A stretch of DNA of 64,000 bases from Pinus tabuliformis (GCA_031772625.1 CM062819.1:827669503-827733502), one strand, 5' to 3'; positions 1-12,701 are shown, counted from the first letter of the stretch. A program made the numbers and translations. The notes: generated by a model not told the origin, from the letters alone.

Positions 1-1268
1 GGATGAGGCGTGGACCAAGAAGGATGAGTAGGGGGGCCCCAAGAAGGTATGGAGGGGACTTGGTTGGGGTTGTAGTATGCCTGAGATGTCCCTGGCATCC
101 CCTGCTGGTATGGTCTAGGTCCATGCGGCCTCCTTTGGTTTATGTAATAGATCTATTCAGTGACTCCTTCGGCCCCTTGGTATACAACTTTAAGTCTAGG
201 CAAGGAAGGGCACTTATCTGTAGAATGATTTTCTTCACAGACTGAACAAACCTCTATAGAGTTCAATGGGCATTCATTCCTAGGATGCCTCCTGGTGCAT
301 CTAGGACAAAAGATGGCCAAAGCCCTCTCTGCTTCCTCTTGTTTTATTTTGATATGTAAGGTATCCATTTGCATGGCAAGAGTCTGTAGCATCTCACTCT
401 TGAAGTCTTCCAACATGTTTCCAATTTCACCTTTAATGGACGAATTGGAGGAAGAGGTACTAGCTATGGGTTGACTCCCCCTATCTTTCTTTCTGGCTGC
501 TCTAGAATGGTTTCTATAAACAATATTTATGTCCTCATACGATAGTTGGTAGATGTTTGCCCCGACCATTAGATGGAGGGTGTCTAAAAGGTCTTCCCAA
601 ATTCCCTTGAGTAGGACCAACTTTACAGACTCAGGGTTAAGTGTACACCTGACCCTTTTGTAATTGAGCTGGAACCTCTCTTCATAGTCTTCCAGGGACT
701 CATCACTTCCCATGGTCATTCAGAAGATTTCTTCTTTAGTATCTTTTGACCTAAAATAGTCTCGATACTTGTTTTTAAAAGTCTGTTGCATCTGAGCCCA
801 AGTTGTGATGCCATTTCTAGGTAATCCCATGAACTAGCGCAATGCTGCGTCCTTGAGAGTAGAAGGGAACAATTTCAACTTTTACTCGTCTTCTACATAG
901 TCATAAGTTCGACAGATGACAACAAACTCAAACAAGAAGGTGTCAGGATTTTCTGTAGTCAGACCATGGAAGTGAGTTAGGGCTGAAGGGCTTATATTCT
1001 TCATTTTGGTGTCCCCATTGGTCTCTCGAATGGAGAAGGTACCCTCTATTCTCTCTCCATTTCCCCTATCATTTCTGTTTTTAGCCATTGGATCCAAAGA
1101 AATGTTTTTTTCTTTTTCTTCCCCTATAGGTTCTTCAAATATGTCTGGCTATTCACCTAAGGGTTCTTCTTGATTGCAGCTACCGAAGAGGACAGAAGGT
1201 TGGCTGTGTGAAGTAGTGGGGGTGTTGGGCAAAAATTTTCCTGAGTTATCTCTATTCCTACGAGGCAT
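1..1268 (-). pseudogene. gag: gag of B (second, leftmost copy), decayed, partial
   Basis: Gag would form the particle that packages the element RNA. The start at 1268 reads MPRRNRDNSG, matching the N-terminus of element A's gag-pol and of the other B gag at 12701. The capsid-like part contains the FLFEFVVICRTYDY block (about 900-970). Two cysteine-rich knuckle-like motifs follow around 200-310 (CPRCTRRHPRNECP and CSVCEENHSTDKCP). A proline/tyrosine-rich tail runs to the window edge. The frame is broken between 720 and 880 and by stops near 1120-1190, so no intact protein is possible. The segment is nearly the same as 11440-12800, its partner in the tandem array. Confidence 0.85.
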
Positions 1269-1534
1269 GAAAGGAAATCTTTTTGGTTGGTTTTTGTTTC
1301 TTTTTCCCCACACTTATAGTACGTGCAGAGGCTGAAATTGTGATTGAACAAAACAAATTGCAACTAGCTGAAATGAACTTGTTGAATGGAAATTTGCAGA
1401 ATTGAAAAGGAAAGCAAGGAAATTCAGAACTGAAAGAAAAGAAATGACTTGTCTACTTTTGCGGAAATAAACTATTAGCAGAATGTTGCAATAGGAAATA
1501 GAAGAAAGAAGTAATCACAGAATACTCTGACGCT

Positions 1535-1552
1535 TCCCCAACAAGGGTGCCA
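1535..1552 (-). other. Primer binding site of B, degraded
   Basis: Minus-strand reading is TGGCACCCTTGTTGGGGA, which matches the intact PBS of element A (TGGCGCCGTTGCCGGGGA) at 14 of 18 positions. It lies 5 bp from the LTR edge at 1558. It would pair with the 3' end of tRNA-Asp, as assigned for Athila/Tat-like plant elements. Confidence 0.8.
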
Positions 1553-1557
1553 AAAAG

Positions 1558-3652
1558 TGGTGAGCACCAGTATTGCAGCAATAATACTACAACTCCAAGG
1601 TTGCTAACTTTACTTTTATCAACCAAGTAGTTCGTAACAAACTTGGAAGCGTCAGTGCTATATGCACAAGTACTAGTTCTTAATGTAGGTTGTCACTTGG
1701 TCAGCTGGCGCAAGATCACTAGGAGCTCAAGCCAACTTCTATAGATTTCAGAAGAAGCTCTATGTGTGATGAAAGGAAAGAAATATTACTCTACAGATGC
1801 TATGTTTTCTGCAGAAAGGAGAAAGACTGGAATGTAAAGCAAAACCTAGTAAAGCCTAATTAACAAGCCAATTCTACTTCTATCAAAAACACTATGACAA
1901 CCATGAAAGAAATTGCATTACCTACTCAAGGAAGTAAACAACATCTAACCATGCTATTTCTGGAAGTAAATAAGTAGAAAAACATATTTTTGGATTTTTA
2001 TGTGAATTTAATCATGCATCTAATTTATTGTGTGTGAGTGTGGTAGCGAACATGTGGTGGTAGAGGGTGGTTTTGGAGCTTGGGAGGATGTAGGATGGTG
2101 TGGATGGGTCATAGGAGGTCTTAGTTGGCCTTCTGAAGGCTTTTCCCACACTCGGCCTTCAAAAGAAAGCCTACAGGAGGACATAGGGAAACTACAGGAG
2201 GAAAACAGGAAAACTACAGGAGGCCTACAGGAGGAGACCGAGAGCAATTTTCGCTGTTTTGAGGGTGTGAGAGGTTGGAAAAGGTGGATAAAGGTTGGGA
2301 TGAGGTTTTAGGGCACCTAAGGTCTACCACGAACCACCAGGAGAGAGAAAGATGATTGGGTTTGCTCGAGGAGAGAGGAAGAAGTTCTATGGAAAATAAA
2401 GGAAACTAGGCCACAATTGAGGTGAGGTTTGGGAGACCTGTAGGGCATGGGTCAGATGGAGGGTGTGATTGCTGGTAAGATCTCCTACTGCTGGAAGAGA
2501 TTTTCTACATAGAAACTGATAGTCAACCAAGAAAATCAAGCAGCAAATGAAATGAGTGCATCCTCGGAAAACAGAGTTTTGCATAAAAATGGTTTAAACT
2601 ATGATGTATGAAAGGAAATGCTGAGAAATGTTGCAAGAAAGGAAAGCATGAAATAGAACTATTGCAGATCAAGAAGTGAACATGATAAAGGAGATCTAAA
2701 GCAAAGCAAAGCTGGACTATCAACCTACTAAAGAGATGCAAACACTAGAAGTCTTAGGAATGAGGAAAATCTGTGTTTTTGGGGCAATAAGAGAGTCTTT
2801 GCCTCAAATCATGGTCCCAGAGGGAGGAAGAGAGGCCAAGGCACTATTGCTAGCCTTTTTAATATTTTCTAATCACTGCTTAACCTGCTACAGAAAGCAC
2901 AAATGGAAGCAAATTGCTAAATCACCAAAAGCAACCTATTCTTAACCATAAGGAGAATACATCTAACAACAAACTATTCTACCAACTGAAGTAAAGCATA
3001 CAAATACAAGTAAAGAGAAGCTTGGCTGCTTGGATTGGGCCCTAACCCAAGAGCTTCAACCCTCTGAGGTAACTTAGTGCTAGCTCAAAAAGGATTCCAT
3101 CTTCATTATAAAAAATAGCAAGATTATATGAAACTGTCACAAAATAATAAGCTCGAAATTTGAGCAGAGTTTACACAAGAAATAAATCTGACCCTAGTGA
3201 GGCCCTAGGCCTCTCTACTTATAAATCTAAAGCTACCAACAACTTACTTAAAATCATGGAGGCTTGGCTCCCAAAACTCGAGATAACTCTCAATCATCTT
3301 CCACTTGCTCGACTGCCTTCTAGTGCATGATTCGACTGCTTGTACTCTGAGCTGAATGAAGGGGAATTCTAAGTGAGGAGTAATGAATGAGGGGGACTCC
3401 CTCCTATAAGTCCTCTCCTCTGTCTACTTCAAGTTATTGCTGCAGTTTGGCCACTAGATCATTGACTTTGACCACTAGATCAATAATCTGCATTAAATAC
3501 ATGTTAGACCACATGGCATAATAACTAACTCAACTCACCCTGTAAGCATAAATATAATCAGAAAATCATACAATAAGCTAAGAGAATGGTTGATTTTACT
3601 AGGTTAGGAGGTAAAATGAGCCCATATAATTACCCATTTATGAGGCTCATCA
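1558..3652 (-). repeat. LTR of element B (middle LTR of the array)
   Basis: About 2.1 kb, running from TGGTGAGCACC to GAGGCTCATCA on the plus strand with TG...CA ends. Homologous copies lie at 12991-15112 and 28244-30366. It is flanked on the left by a PBS and gag, and on the right by a polypurine tract and the 3' ORF, so it serves two internal regions. A cluster of CTACAGGAGG words lies at about 2168-2240. The several short ORFs inside it are chance. Confidence 0.9.
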
Positions 3653-3664
3653 TCACCCCCTACT
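3653..3664 (-). other. Polypurine tract of B
   Basis: The minus strand reads AGTAGGGGGTGA directly before the LTR start TGATGAG. It resembles the AGTCGGGGAGAGA tract of element A and is the expected plus-strand primer position for reverse transcription. Confidence 0.75.
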
Positions 3665-3757
3665 GAAGGTGTTGCTCATCCTCTGAGCAACCTAGTCAAT
3701 CTACTCATCTTTTATGGCCCTGGTGGCCTCCCTGGCATTCCAGGCTTCTGATGTGGT

Positions 3758-6018
3758 CTACTCATGTTCTCCATAAAATCCTGTTGTTTTGTCTATGTCC
3801 TTCCACTGCTCCTTCTCTTTTTCTTCTCTTCTGCCTTCCAGCATGCCTAATAGGTGTGGAGGACCCAATTTGAGGCCAATCCAGTTGACCTTCAGCCTTT
3901 GCATGGAGTGATTGTACATTGGCACTCCTTTCAATGCCTCCCTCAGCCTCATTGGGGAATGGTATTCTCTGATCTGCAAGCTGTGGGGTAGGGTGTTCCA
4001 TCTTCTCATGCATGTATGCACACAATCATCCCCAAGTAGCCTTTCCATATCTTCAAAGTGTGAAGTGGCTTGTGCCTGATTGGCTAGATATTTAGGGGCA
4101 ATCTGAGGGTCATTGGAAAGTAGGTTGTTTGTGCTGATGAGTGCCATAGGATATGATAGCTCAGCTCTTATCATTAATGGTTCATTCTACTCTTTTATCA
4201 ACAATCTTTTCATTTCTACTGCCCTCAATTCTTCATGGTTCATCATGAGGCCATGGACATTAATTGCAGATCCCCTAGCTTGGCATTGGGGTCCCACACA
4301 TTCATGTATGTAAGGGAAATGTTGTGTAGGTAGAACTTTGCCATCTTTGCTTTATCCTCTGAAGTGCTTTGGTCACAAAAATCCATGCACTTCTTGTAGT
4401 CTTGGAAAGTCATGGTGCCTCTTTGTGCCAGAGTTTTTATTTGGAATCTGAGCCATTGATCCTTCAGATAGAGGCCATAATACTTGGCTACTGCTGTACA
4501 TTGTAATGCTTCCATGGATAAGCTGGCCATGTATGCCAAATGAGTCTCTTTCTCCTGCAGCTGCCTCCTTAGTATTTCATTCTCATTCTCAAGGTGGCTT
4601 CTTGTGATGGCTTCTCTATCTCTGAGAGCACTCAATTCTCTGCCCATTTCCCTGAGTTTGTTTTCCTTGTGGCCAATATCCTCAACTGCTTTGGACTTGG
4701 CTATCTGCATCCACCTGTGTGTTCTCACTCTCTCTTTCTCCAATTCAAAAAACAGTGGAATTGCAAATTTCTGTGGGATTATCTTGCCTCCCTCAAGGAG
4801 ATTGTAATAGGAGGCAAGACCAGGCTAGGGGTTAGGTTCTTGTAGCTCTTATGCTTCCTCTTTCATCTTTGGTTGTCCTCCTACCTTTTTCTCAAGCTTT
4901 TGGGTCTCCTGTAGTTGGGACAATGTCTCTTGTAGGACTGTTGCAACTTCCTGTAGGTTTGGTTTGGGGTCCTGTAGAACTGCCTTTCCCTTCCATGTAA
5001 AAGATCTTGGAGTCCCCCTTTCATAGGTAATGGGTGTCTTGGAAGGAGATTCTTTCACCTTGGCAGATGGTGAATCTTCAATGGTAATGGGAACATTTGA
5101 GGAGGACTGAGGTTTCCCTGTTTTAATTCTTGTGCTCTTCCTTGCCCTAAAATACATGGAGGTTTTTCTTTTCCTCTTCTGCTTCTGCTTGATTGGTGTA
5201 CTGAGGGCAGCTGCTGCTTCTCTTTCCAAAGTTTCAGGGGACTCTTCTCCTTGCTTTGCCCTCTACGCCTCCTTTTCTCCCTCTTCTATCTCTTTTTATG
5301 TTTCTTCCACTTTTCCCTCCTCTATTTCTTTTCTTTCATCCTTCCTTTCTTGCTCTGCTATGTCACCACTGGCTTCATCTTCTCCTCCTTACTGTTCTTC
5401 CTCCTCACTGACAACAAGATTGACATCATAGGTTAATTCCTTTATGTCATCCTCAACTATCATATTTCGGAAAACTTCCCATGCTATAGGGAGTGTAAAG
5501 GTATGGAAGGATTCCTCTAATAGGATTTTGATTAAGTCATGGTGAGCTAACTGCTATGAATTTCCTGCTTGTACCTTGGTGCTGGAGTCAATGAGGGAAT
5601 GAAGGAGAAAGTAAGGGATACTGAGCTTTTGAGGTGCTAGGGTATCCATGCCATATCTCAAGTCATGGAGGATTCTGAAATGATATCCATAAAAAATGCA
5701 ATGCCTCCCCTCACAAGAAATGTATTTGATTATTTGGTAGCTAACCTCATCCCAGGGATATGGTATACTAGCCCTCCTAATTCCATTTTTGTCTTCAACA
5801 GGTGTTTGATTATCTTGGAAAAATTTCTTCTTGGCAGCTTGGCCAATTGGTTTCTCACTTTTACTCCAAGGCAGCCCAAGAAGAAGGGTAGTGAACCTAC
5901 TGATGAATTCAGGGGTTATTTCAATGGAGAGGCCTCTAATGGTTACAGTAGCATGAGTTCTTGTGTGAGGGACTACAGAGAGAGCAAACTCTTGGGCAAT
6001 TTCATCATCATTTCTCAA
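3758..6018 (-). pseudogene. Additional 3' ORF of element B, decayed
   Basis: Long stretches from 6018 down to 4243 stay in one frame, interrupted by stops near 5552, 5390, 5315, 5270 and 4847. From about 4174 to 3758 the reading continues in another frame. The N-terminal part (6018-5554) contains blocks matching the equivalent ORF of element A: a PYPWDEV motif, an ISCEGRHCIFYGYHF block and a IPYFLLHSL block. A basic region follows (KQKQKRKRKTS, about 5180), which could act in nuclear import. A glutamine/glutamate-rich coiled-coil stretch lies at about 4740-4540. Its position downstream of integrase matches the extra ORF of Athila/Tat-type elements. The molecular function is unknown, and this copy cannot be translated. 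Confidence 0.7.
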
Positions 6019-8039
6019 AGAAATTCATCCAGTTTGCCTTGGTGAATATACCCACCACTTGAGGATGTGCATGGAACCTAGTGGAGTTAGTGGGTTCTTT
6101 TCTCATAAACCCCCCTGTCATACTACCTATACTTTTTTTGAAAAAACAAATATGGAGGTGGAGACAAAGAATTTTGAGAAAAACAGAGAAACAGAGGAGA
6201 CTGTGTTTAAAAAAAAAAAACAGAAATTCCTTTTATGTATTTTTACCCTCCTAAAGACTTATTTCATCCTCAAATTGAGACCACTTCCCTCATATATTGA
6301 TATTCAATAGGGGGTATTCATGAAATCTACCTCTTCAAACTGAAATTCGTGCCAAAAATCGTGGTTTCTCCCTTCAAAATGACTCACTGCCCCTCCTGTA
6401 GAAGCCCGCTGTCCCTCTTGTAGATTTCTTGTAGGTGCTCCTGTAGAAAATGCCAAGAGCAAGAATATGGAGGGAATCGATGGAGGATGATGGTTACGAG
6501 GCCGTGGGGCCACAAGAAGACTGATGTGTGGCTGAGTTACGAGGAGAAAATGAAGAAAAGGTGGTGAGAATCCGCAGGGAGGAGTGCTCATTACTTTTAT
6601 GGATATTTTCGGTTATGAGTGCTGAGTTGGCAAGGTGTACGTTGCACGAATTAGGACCTTTGGTCCCCACCTACTTTGTCATCATGGCCTATCCTCGTAA
6701 TCATCCCTCATTATTGCATCAGAGTTAGCTCTTCCTCCCACTACCTGTCCTAGTCATCTTTTGCTTGAGTTGACTGTGCGCACATGTGGGTGACATTTCG
6801 GATAAGTAGAGTCAACTAAATGAAGGTGGCCAAGTTAACTGGCCACCTTTCCCTCGTTCGATATCAACCATCTTGTTGCCTTCATATGACTCCTAATTAC
6901 ACAAATTCAAATAGAGGAGTGACTTTAGTTACTTACCTGTGATCCGAGTGTATTTGTTGTGAGGTGTTGTGGGTTTCTCTGTTGCATGCCTTCATTTTCC
7001 TTCATGCATGCTGTCTCTGCTTGCTGATGTGTGTGTTGTGATTTTGCAAGTTCCTCCCTTGCTAGAGCTGAGCTGCATGTGCCTTCTCGACCTGCAGATG
7101 TGCACTCTTTTGCTGCTGGTCCTGGACTTCTATGGGATCAGTTGCTACAAGAATTCTCATAGGAGCTCCTGTAGCTACTTCTCCCCTTGAAAATTCAACT
7201 TTTTCTTGTGTTTGGAGCTCGAGAATGATGCCATAGGTGTAGATAAAGATGGAGGGATAGTAGGTAAGCTTCAGGTAAGGTTAATGGTGCCTCTTCCTCT
7301 TGTTTTTTTCTTTCAAAACTGAAAAACTCTTTTTCTGTGTTTTTTTCTTGGAAAGGGAAAAAAAAATGATGCTTGGAGTGTGATGCAGGCTTGGAAATGA
7401 TGACAAGGAGGCTTGAAGATGGTAAGAGGGATTATATGTTCCTCATGAAGCTATTCTTGTCCCTCAAACTGCCTCCTGTAGACACTTTTGGCTCTCTGTA
7501 ATTCCTACAGGAGCCTCCTGTAGAGAACACAGAGCCTCCTGTAGAAAACACAATTTTGAAAGAAAAGGTAGAGTGGGGTGAAAGAGAAGCCAAAAATGAT
7601 GGAGGAAGGTGTGGAGGAGATGAGATAGATGCTGGTGTGAATGTCAGGGTCCCCTTGGCATCTTCTTCTGCTCCCTGTAGTCCTCCTGCAAACCTGCAAT
7701 GCGATAAAAAAATCATTTTTTCTTCTCTCTCTGTTTTTTTTGAAAACAACTAGGGCGCCTCAAAAAGGTTTTCACCCTAATTGCCTACCCTGGGTGTCCC
7801 CAAGGGAGGTTTTCACCTAGGGATCTTATTCTTTCCCTTTTTTCTCTTTTTCTCTTTTTTCTTTTTTGACATCATTGGGCTACCTCAGGAGAGGTTTTCA
7901 ACCCAATGATGAGACTCAAGAGCCTCATGGAGGTTTTCACTTGAGTCCTTATTTTTCTCTTTTTCTTCAGTGAGTGGGTCAAGTGGGAGCTAGGACATGC
8001 TCCACTACCATCACTGTTTTTCAAGTCTTCAATAAACTC
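6019..8039 (-). other. Non-coding spacer of B between pol and the 3' ORF
   Basis: There is no convincing coding sequence. It holds several CCTCCTGTAG words (about 6395-6445 and 7445-7560) and four GAGGTTTTCAC-like words between 7755 and 7945. Pyrimidine tracts occur near 7830-7870. The corresponding spacer in element A is also non-coding and repeat-bearing, so this is a structural trait of the family. Confidence 0.65.
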
Positions 8040-9215
8040 TCACTTGGAGAGGGGTTTCTTGTATACTTTTAACTGATGTCCATTGACAAGCATGGGGATG
8101 GCTTCATCATAAATGGTTTTGATCAGAACTGAACCATTGTCATTGCATTTCTCCACAATGTAGGGTCCCAACCATCTTGTCCTCAACTTGCCTTTGAAAT
8201 CCTTGTATCTTGAATCATAAAGTAGTGCCCAATCTCCCTCTTGGAATTGCTTCTCCTTGATATTTTTGTCATGCCATATCTTTCTCTGAAGCTGAACTAC
8301 CTCTGTATGGAGAAGGGCTTGCAATATGTATTCATCCAATCCATTAAGATAAAGTAATCTCTCCTTCTGTGCATGGTTGAGGTCTAGGTCCAACTGAGCT
8401 GCCATCCTTAGGGTACTAAATTCAAACTCTATTGATAGCAAAGCCTTCTTCCCATAGACCAGTTCATAGGGTGTGAACCCGATGGTGGTCTTCCATGTTG
8501 TGTTGTAGGTCCAAGTGGCCTCAACTAATCTATCCATTCAGTCTTTTCTACTACTGCTCACTACCTTAGTTAGGATCCCTTCCAATGCTCTGTTAGTGAC
8601 CTCCACTTGCCCATTGGCTTGTGGATGGTAAGGGGTGGAAGTCCTGTGCTTGATATTATGATGTGTGAGCAGTTATTTAATCAGGCTGGAAGTGAACTAA
8701 CTGCCTTGGTCTATGACCAACTCTCTCGGATACCCGAACTTGTAGAATATGTTTTCCCTCAAAAAATCAACTACTTTTTCCTCTGTTGCTGCTTTGATTG
8801 CTTTTGTCTCTGCCCACTTTGTCAGGTAGTTGGTGCACACAATGATGTACTGCTTCTGCTTTGAAGTGGGGTTGATAATCCCCACAAAGTCCATGCCCCA
8901 CTTCTCAAATGGCTCAAAGGTCACCTGAGGTTGCATGGGCATTTCATCGTTTGGAGTGGGGTTTCCCATCCTTTGACACCGATCACACTGGCTCGTGTAT
9001 CTTCTCACATCCTGATGAAGAGTGGGCTAGTAATAGCTTGCTTGCAATATCTTGAAGGCGGTTCTTTTTGCTGTGAAATGACCTCCACAAGGCCCGTCAT
9101 GACAGGTCAGGAGGATGTCAAAGACTTCCTCCTCCCTGACACATCTTCTCAAGATCTGATTTGGGCCAAGTTTAAAGAGACTGCCTCCAATCCAGGTGAA
9201 AGGGGAACTTTTCCT
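8040..9215 (-). pseudogene. pol: Integrase region of B pol, decayed
   Basis: The integrase zinc-binding block (CDRCQRMG, about 8985) is followed by the core: GMDFVG (first catalytic Asp), then VIDQGS near 8700 (second Asp). The third, Glu-containing, block falls in a frame-broken stretch around 8540-8690. The C-terminal part at 8040-8537 keeps TGFTPYELVYGK-like and GPYIVEKCNDNGSV motifs, which align with the end of element A's polyprotein (about residues 1715-1870). At least two frame changes separate the pieces. It would insert the cDNA into chromosomes but cannot be made from this copy. Confidence 0.85.
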
Positions 9216-10185
9216 TACTATCTTGCTGGAATCTTTAATGAATCTCCTTTAATATCCATCTAAGCCTAGGAAATTTCTGACATCTCTCACCTTTTGAGGA
9301 GGTGGGACCCTTTGGATGATGGCAATTTTGTTGGGGTCCACCTTCAGTCCTTGTTGAGATATTGCATGACCTAGCAAAGGTCCCTTAAGTAATTAAAATT
9401 CACATTTTTCTAAACTGAGGGATAGGTTCATCTCAATACACTTATCTAGAACTTTTCCTAGGTTAGATAAAGCTTCCTGAAAGTCAAAGCCATAAGGAGT
9501 AAAATAATCCATGTATATTTCTACGGCATCATGAACCAGTTGAGAAAATATACTCAATACTGCTCTTTGGAAAGTTGCTGGAGCGTTGCGCAAACCAAAA
9601 GGAAGGACCTAGTATGCAAAGCTACCCCAAGGACAAGTGAAAGTGGTCTTATATTGGTCCTCCGGGCTGATTTGAATCTGCTGTACCCGTTAAACCCATC
9701 TAGGAAAGAGAAAAACTTTTTCCCTGTTAGACCGTCTAACATTTGATATATGAAAGGTAAAGGAAAATGGTCCTTTTAGTGGCTTTGTTTAATTCTCTAT
9801 AGTCGACACAGATTCTCTACTTACCATTTTTCTTTGGCACTAGCACCAAAGGAGAGACCCATTCACTGTTAGAGATGGGATAAATGAATCTTGCATCAAG
9901 AAATTTATGCAGTTCTTCCTTAACAATATCTTTAAGTGCTGGATTCATCCTCCTTTGAGGCTGCCTGACTGGTTTGCAATCTTCCTTGATGTATATATGA
10001 TGAGTACATACTGAAGGGTGCACTCCCTTCATCTCCTTATAACTCCAGGTCAAGTAATCTAGATGTTTTCTCAGTAGGTTGCATAGCTCCTTCTCTTGGG
10101 AAGTAGATAGGGATGGATTGATTTTAAATGTTCTTTCTGTGCCGAACTCTATATTTTTGACACGAAGAGAAGTAGGTTCGGCCAC
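9216..10185 (-). pseudogene. pol: Reverse transcriptase of B pol, decayed, RNase H missing
   Basis: RT motifs read from right to left: RQPQRRMNPALKDIVKEEL, WVSPLVLVPKKNGK, RICVDYR, a broken FLDGFNGY block, and the active-site box near 9505. The box reads YMDY, whereas element A has YMDD, so one catalytic Asp is lost. The reading then passes a NFLGLDGY block and RRFIKDSSKI. It jumps straight to a WIGGSLFKLG block that in element A lies about 230 residues further on. The whole RNase H domain is therefore absent. Several stops and frameshifts occur between 9590 and 9830. Confidence 0.85.
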
Positions 10186-10366
10186 ACAGAGATCAATTGA
10201 GGGGTTGTTTTTGGTTTCTCTTACTATTTATTCTAATGGTGATACACTAAGAGGTGGATTCTGAATCAAATTTTCAATCATATCATCCTCATCTTGCAGT
10301 TTCCACCCCATGGCGATTTCTAATGCACAAAGTGGTGCCGAATAAACTTCATCCTCATCTTCCTCC

Positions 10367-10969
10367 TCAGAGAGGTAGATCATGTTCTAGCAAGGGTTGG
10401 GCAGGAGGATATAGGGTTAATTGCTTGGACATGTGCCCGTTCTTTATGGTCACGTTCCCAGCTCGACAACTGATGTAGGCATCGGCTGTAGCCAACCAGG
10501 GTCTTCCCAAGATGATAGGATACCCAGTGAGCTTTGCCTTTGGCTGGAGAACTAAGAAATCAACAGGGTACTCCCAAGAATCAATGGAGACCATCACATC
10601 TTCCACAATCCCCTCAGGGGTCACTGTGGACCGGTCAGCTAGGTGCAACACTGTCATGGTCTTCCTCAAGGAGCCTTGGAGGTTAAGTTTGAGCATTGTG
10701 TCCTTTGTAATCACATTAATGGTAGCTCCCAGATCAATCAAGGTATGTGGGACCATTGTGCCATTGATGTGGACATCAACTACTGGGCTTCCAGGATCTA
10801 GATATTTTAGACAGATTATCTGCCCCAACATCAGGTCGGATAGTTGTCCTATGACATTGATGGTTGGGGCATCTCTCTTGTGCCTTCCTGTATGCCTAAA
10901 GAACTTCTCTTTGATCAACCTATTGTAGATAAGCACATCTTTTATGGCTTGGAGAAGTGGTATATTCAC
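10367..10969 (-). pseudogene. pol: Protease region of B pol, open fragment
   Basis: This is a 200-codon open stretch with the retroviral-type aspartic protease signature LIDLGATINV and the conserved ILGRPWLAT flap region. It aligns block by block with residues 668-860 of element A (IPLLQAIKD at the left, LTLYP at the right). It is in the right order between gag and RT but is cut off from both by stops. The Asp-Leu-Gly box instead of Asp-Ser/Thr-Gly is typical of Athila/Tat-like elements. Confidence 0.85.
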
Positions 10970-12701
10970 ACATAAGTTTTCAATTCTCCCAGGAGTTCAG
11001 TCTCTTCTGGGGTAGGCTGGATTGTCATGGATAGTCTCTCAGGAAAGGGAAAATTTGCTTTAGGTTCACTTTCCTCTTTATCTTCCTCAACCTTCCTGGG
11101 TGGAGGCTAGCTATCTAGGAGAACTTTCTCGGATTTCAAGTTAATTTATTGAATCTCCACAACATAAATTGGGCATGATGGTTCCCCACTATACACTTGT
11201 TGAGCCTGTTTGTTGTTCAGGTCTAGATTTGGTTGGGCAGGAATTTAGGGTTGGCTTGGTGGAGCAGAAGGTAATGGTTGTGGTTGGGCAGGTGGTGGAG
11301 GCAGAAGAGTGGGAAGAGAGTTGTATTGGGGCCTCCACCCATGATTAGGTGCATTCCACTGAGGTTACGACTGAGCATAGGATTGAAATGAATGGGTGGC
11401 TGGTTGGGCATGATATTGAGATGTGAAGGACCAAGGATGAGGTGTGGACCAGGAAGGATGAGTAGGGGGGCCCCAAGAAGGTATGGAAGTGACTTGGTGG
11501 GGTTGTAGTATGCCTGAGATGTCCCTGGCATCCCCTGCTGCTATGGTCTAGGTCCATGCGGCCTCCTTTGGTTTATGTAATAGATCTGTTCAGTGAATCC
11601 TTCGGCCCCTTGGTATACAACTTTAAGTCCAGGCAAGGAAGGGAACTTATCTGTAGAATGATTTTCTTCACAGACTGAAAAAACCTCTATAGAGTTCAAT
11701 GGGCATTCATTCCTAGGATGCTTCCTGGTGCATCTAGGACAAAAGATGGCCAAAGCCCTCTCTGCTTCCTCTTGTTTTCTTTTGATATGTAAGGTATCCA
11801 TTTGCATGGCAAGATTCTGTAGCATCTCACTCTTGAAGTCTTCCAGCATGTTTCCAATTTCACCTTTAATGGACGAATTAGAGGAAGAGGAATTGGCTAT
11901 GGGTTGACTCCCCCTACCTTTCTTTCTGGATGCTCTAGAATGGTTTCTAAAAACAATCTTTATGTCCTCATAGGATAGTTGGTAGATGTCTCCCCTAGCC
12001 AGTATATGGAGGGTGTCTAAAAGGTCTTTCCGAATTCCCTTAAGCAGGACCAACTTTAGAGACTCAGGGTCAAGTGTACACCCGACCCTTTTATAATTGA
12101 GCTGGAACCTCTCTTCATAGTCTTCCAGGGACTAATCACTTCCCATGGTCGTTCAGAACATTTCTTCTTTAGTATCTTTTGACTTAAAATAGTCTCGGTA
12201 CTTGTTGTTAATGGCCTACTGCATTCGAGCCCAAGTTGTGAGGTTATTTCTAGGTAATCCCATGAACCAACGCAGTGCTGCATCCTTGAGAGTAGAAGAG
12301 AACAGTTTCAACTTTTGCTCATCTTCTGCATAGTCATAAGTTCGACAAATGACAACAAACTCAAACAAGAAGGTGTCAGGATCTTCTATAGTCAGACCAT
12401 GGAAGTGAGGTAGGGCTGAACGGCTTATATTCTTCATTTTGGTGTCCCCATTAGTCTCCCGAATGGGGAAGGTACCCTCTATTCTCTCTCCATTTCCCCA
12501 AGCATTTCTATTTTCAGCCATTGGCTCCAGAGGAATGTTTTCTTCTTCTTCTTCCTCTATAGGTTCTTCAAATATGTCTCACTGTTCACCTAAGGATTCT
12601 TCTTAATTTTAGCCACCGAAGAAGAGAGAAGGTTGGCTGTGTGAAGCAGTGGGGGTGTTGGGCAAAATTTTTCCTGAGTTATCTCTATTCCTACGAGGCA
12701 T
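10970..12701 (-). pseudogene. gag: gag of B, decayed
   Basis: It starts at 12701 with MPRRNRDNSG. The conserved capsid-like block FLFEFVVICRTYDYAEDE lies near 12350. LKDAALRWFMGLPRN follows near 12270, corresponding to LKAAALKWFMGLGEH in element A. The two knuckle-like motifs (CPRCTRKHPRNECP and a degraded second one) lie near 11730-11660. A low-complexity proline/tyrosine/glutamine tail covers about 11550-11220. Stops near 12550-12610 and frame changes near 12050-12140 and 11540 break it. It is the closest relative of the gag at 1-1268. Confidence 0.85.

Noticed and set aside
2020..2945. Short ORFs inside the B LTRs
   Set aside because: They overlap on both strands, are not conserved as frames in the three LTR copies and lie in regulatory sequence.
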